Source of the DNA: Muribaculaceae bacterium Isolate-037 (Harlan)
GTDB taxonomy: Bacteria; Bacteroidota; Bacteroidia; Bacteroidales; Muribaculaceae
Assembly (NCBI GenBank): GCA_003762615.1
Contig: RIAZ01000012.1
Location: 62,001-126,000 of the forward strand
DNA length: 64,000 nt
Direction of reading: 5' to 3'
Positions 62,929-64,000 of the stretch are shown here, piece by piece (positions within the stretch are counted from its first letter, which is position 1; every line of letters starts with the position of its first letter). The notes beneath the pieces are model-generated. The model saw only the letters and a program-made list of their open reading frames with translations. It was not told the DNA's origin and did no database searches. A program made the position numbers and the translations under genes.

Positions 62929-64000
62929 TCACCATCCCGGATTCTGCTTCAGATTTGGGTTAAGACGGATCTGCTCCAGCGGGAGCGGGTCGAGATAATC
63001 CTTCTGATTGAAAAGGCAGTTGCCCGGTATTGTGGCGATCGGACGACCATAGTCTATATCTTTCGGATCCTCAGATACAAGCCCCCATTGCGTCGGACGT
63101 GTCTCCGGATTGTAGACCGGTTCGCCGGAATATTTCAGGGAGTTGACCTTGTTGTCAGGATTGCTGTAGTATGTGCCGAGAATCTTGCGTCCGAGTTTCT
63201 GACCGGTCAGGTTGATATGGGCGATACCCCAGCGTTTGAGGTCGTCAAGACGGAAACCCTCTCCATGAAGCTCTACCATACGCTCGCGACGAACCTCATC
63301 CATCATTGTCATCTTGTGAACCTCATGGCGACCTGTCTCAAAGTTAAACCAGTTGGCATCATACACATTGGCGATGAGTGCGTTTGTCAGAGGAGCCACA
63401 AGGGCACGCTTACGGTTCTTATTGATTGAGAAGTCAAGGTCAGCATCCGAGATTGCACCGTTGCCAAGTTCGCAGGTAGCCTCTGCATAGATGCAATGCA
63501 CCTCGGCAAGACGGAGCACCGGATAATCGGCGGCATCCGTATTGTCTGCACGACCCGAACCCTCCGGCATGAACTTGCGTGAGCCATAACCGTTGTGGGT
63601 GGAGTTAAGGTCAATCATCGGATTGTAGACAACCAGCTTGCTTGAGTTTGCCGGATCTGATGAATCGTAATGATCGGTTGCAGCCGGGAATACAGCCTCC
63701 GGATATTTCTCTCCGGCAGCAGTACGGGGCACCCAGTGCTCACCGTCGCAGCAGAACACCGGACGATCAGGAAGATATGTCGTGCCGACGAAACGCATGT
63801 CGCGGTTGGCGTATTCCCCCATATAGGTGTCATATCCACCAAATTCGGGATTATAGTAAGCATCATCAAGGCTTCCCGATGTACTCAGATAGATAGGCAG
63901 ACCGTTGGTGCATACGTATGACTCTCCAAGATATGCGCTTATATTGACACACTGCCATGTGGCAACCATGTGGGCTATATTTTTTCCGGAACGTCTCAGA
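62929..64000 (-). CDS. SusD/RagB-family outer-membrane lipoprotein (C-terminal part)
   Basis: The frame is open to the window edge, so the N-terminus lies beyond 64000. The visible 357 codons show the SusD C-terminal style: YPVLRLAEVHCIYAEATCEL, VRRERMVELHGEGFRLDDLK and the final INLTG...DPLPLEQIRLNPNLKQNPGW. SusD proteins hold glycan at the cell surface over a SusC transporter, which should lie to the right. It precedes GH30 and GH28 in the same direction, forming part of a glycan-utilisation locus. Confidence 0.9.
   Translation of the reverse strand, partial: LRRSGKNIAHMVATWQCVNISAYLGESYVCTNGLPIYLSTSGSLDDAYYNPEFGGYDTYMGEYANRDMRFVGTTYLPDRPVFCCDGEHWVPRTAAGEKYPEAVFPAATDHYDSSDPANSSKLVVYNPMIDLNSTHNGYGSRKFMPEGSGRADNTDAADYPVLRLAEVHCIYAEATCELGNGAISDADLDFSINKNRKRALVAPLTNALIANVYDANWFNFETGRHEVHKMTMMDEVRRERMVELHGEGFRLDDLKRWGIAHINLTGQKLGRKILGTYYSNPDNKVNSLKYSGEPVYNPETRPTQWGLVSEDPKDIDYGRPIATIPGNCLFNQKDYLDPLPLEQIRLNPNLKQNPGW

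Overview
The window looks like a chromosome segment of a gut-type Bacteroidales bacterium; Muribaculaceae is my guess, not proven. The signs are many upstream TAnnTTTG promoter elements, often with a TTTG about 18-20 bases further up, a SusD-family lipoprotein, the type IX secretion translocon protein SprA/Sov, a GH109-type lipoprotein, a ROK kinase, and HlyD/FtsX/TolC export genes under an NtrC-type regulator. Most genes have moderate GC. The first 7.3 kb and parts of 40.3-41.7 kb and 51.6-52.1 kb are visibly more AT-rich, as expected for accessory DNA.

Layout. 1-7.5 kb (minus strand): an accessory operon of reverse transcriptase, DUF1848 protein, giant RecQ-like helicase with a methyltransferase-like N-terminus, and a fourth gene running off the left edge. 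A possible structured RNA lies in the RT leader. This is the best candidate for an undescribed (probably anti-phage) system. 7.7-9.9 kb: a TonB-C/WG-repeat lipoprotein, a cluster of very small genes around an XRE regulator, and a DUF3237 protein. 9.9-21 kb: a histidine kinase and sigma-54 response regulator beside a TolC-HlyD-FtsX-ATPase-FtsX export operon. That operon has a sigma-54-like promoter and a perfect 17-bp palindrome upstream, and its last permease gene is broken. 21-25.4 kb: GH109-like lipoprotein, tgt, and an LptF/G-type permease.

25.5-30.4 kb (minus): folK, a metallophosphoesterase, an acyltransferase, an RluD-type pseudouridine synthase and a PASTA protein. 30.5-34.8 kb (plus): bamD, RNA polymerase omega, an ATP-grasp-like protein, a DUF2520 protein, kdsC and maf. 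34.9-39 kb: ROK kinase and clpB, divergent, with a dispersed repeat between them. 39.1-41.7 kb: small accessory genes (nucleotidyltransferase, a cysteine-less redoxin-like protein, a decayed gene, a GNAT toxin-antitoxin-like pair) and a hairpin-rich element of unknown nature. 41.8-49.8 kb: sprA and ruvA. 50-53.6 kb: a DUF1703-type AAA protein, a hicA with a premature stop followed by intact hicB, and an outer-membrane-type protein. 53.9-58.6 kb: housekeeping genes (recR, GNAT, aspartokinase, engB, GtrA family, rpiB, folB). 58.7-58.9 kb: two tRNA-Arg(ACG). 59-64 kb: tpx and part of a glycan-utilisation cluster (GH28-like, GH30, SusD-like, the last cut by the window edge).

Two further themes stand out. 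Many intergenic spaces hold short degenerate tandem repeats (7-10 bp units, a different unit at each place), often arranged as large inverted repeats. One roughly 120-bp repeat is present twice in opposite orientation. Several genes are decayed: one ABC permease, hicA, a 40.4-kb remnant and a toxin stub. All calls were made by reading the sequence; no database search or folding program was run, and residue positions are hand-counted.
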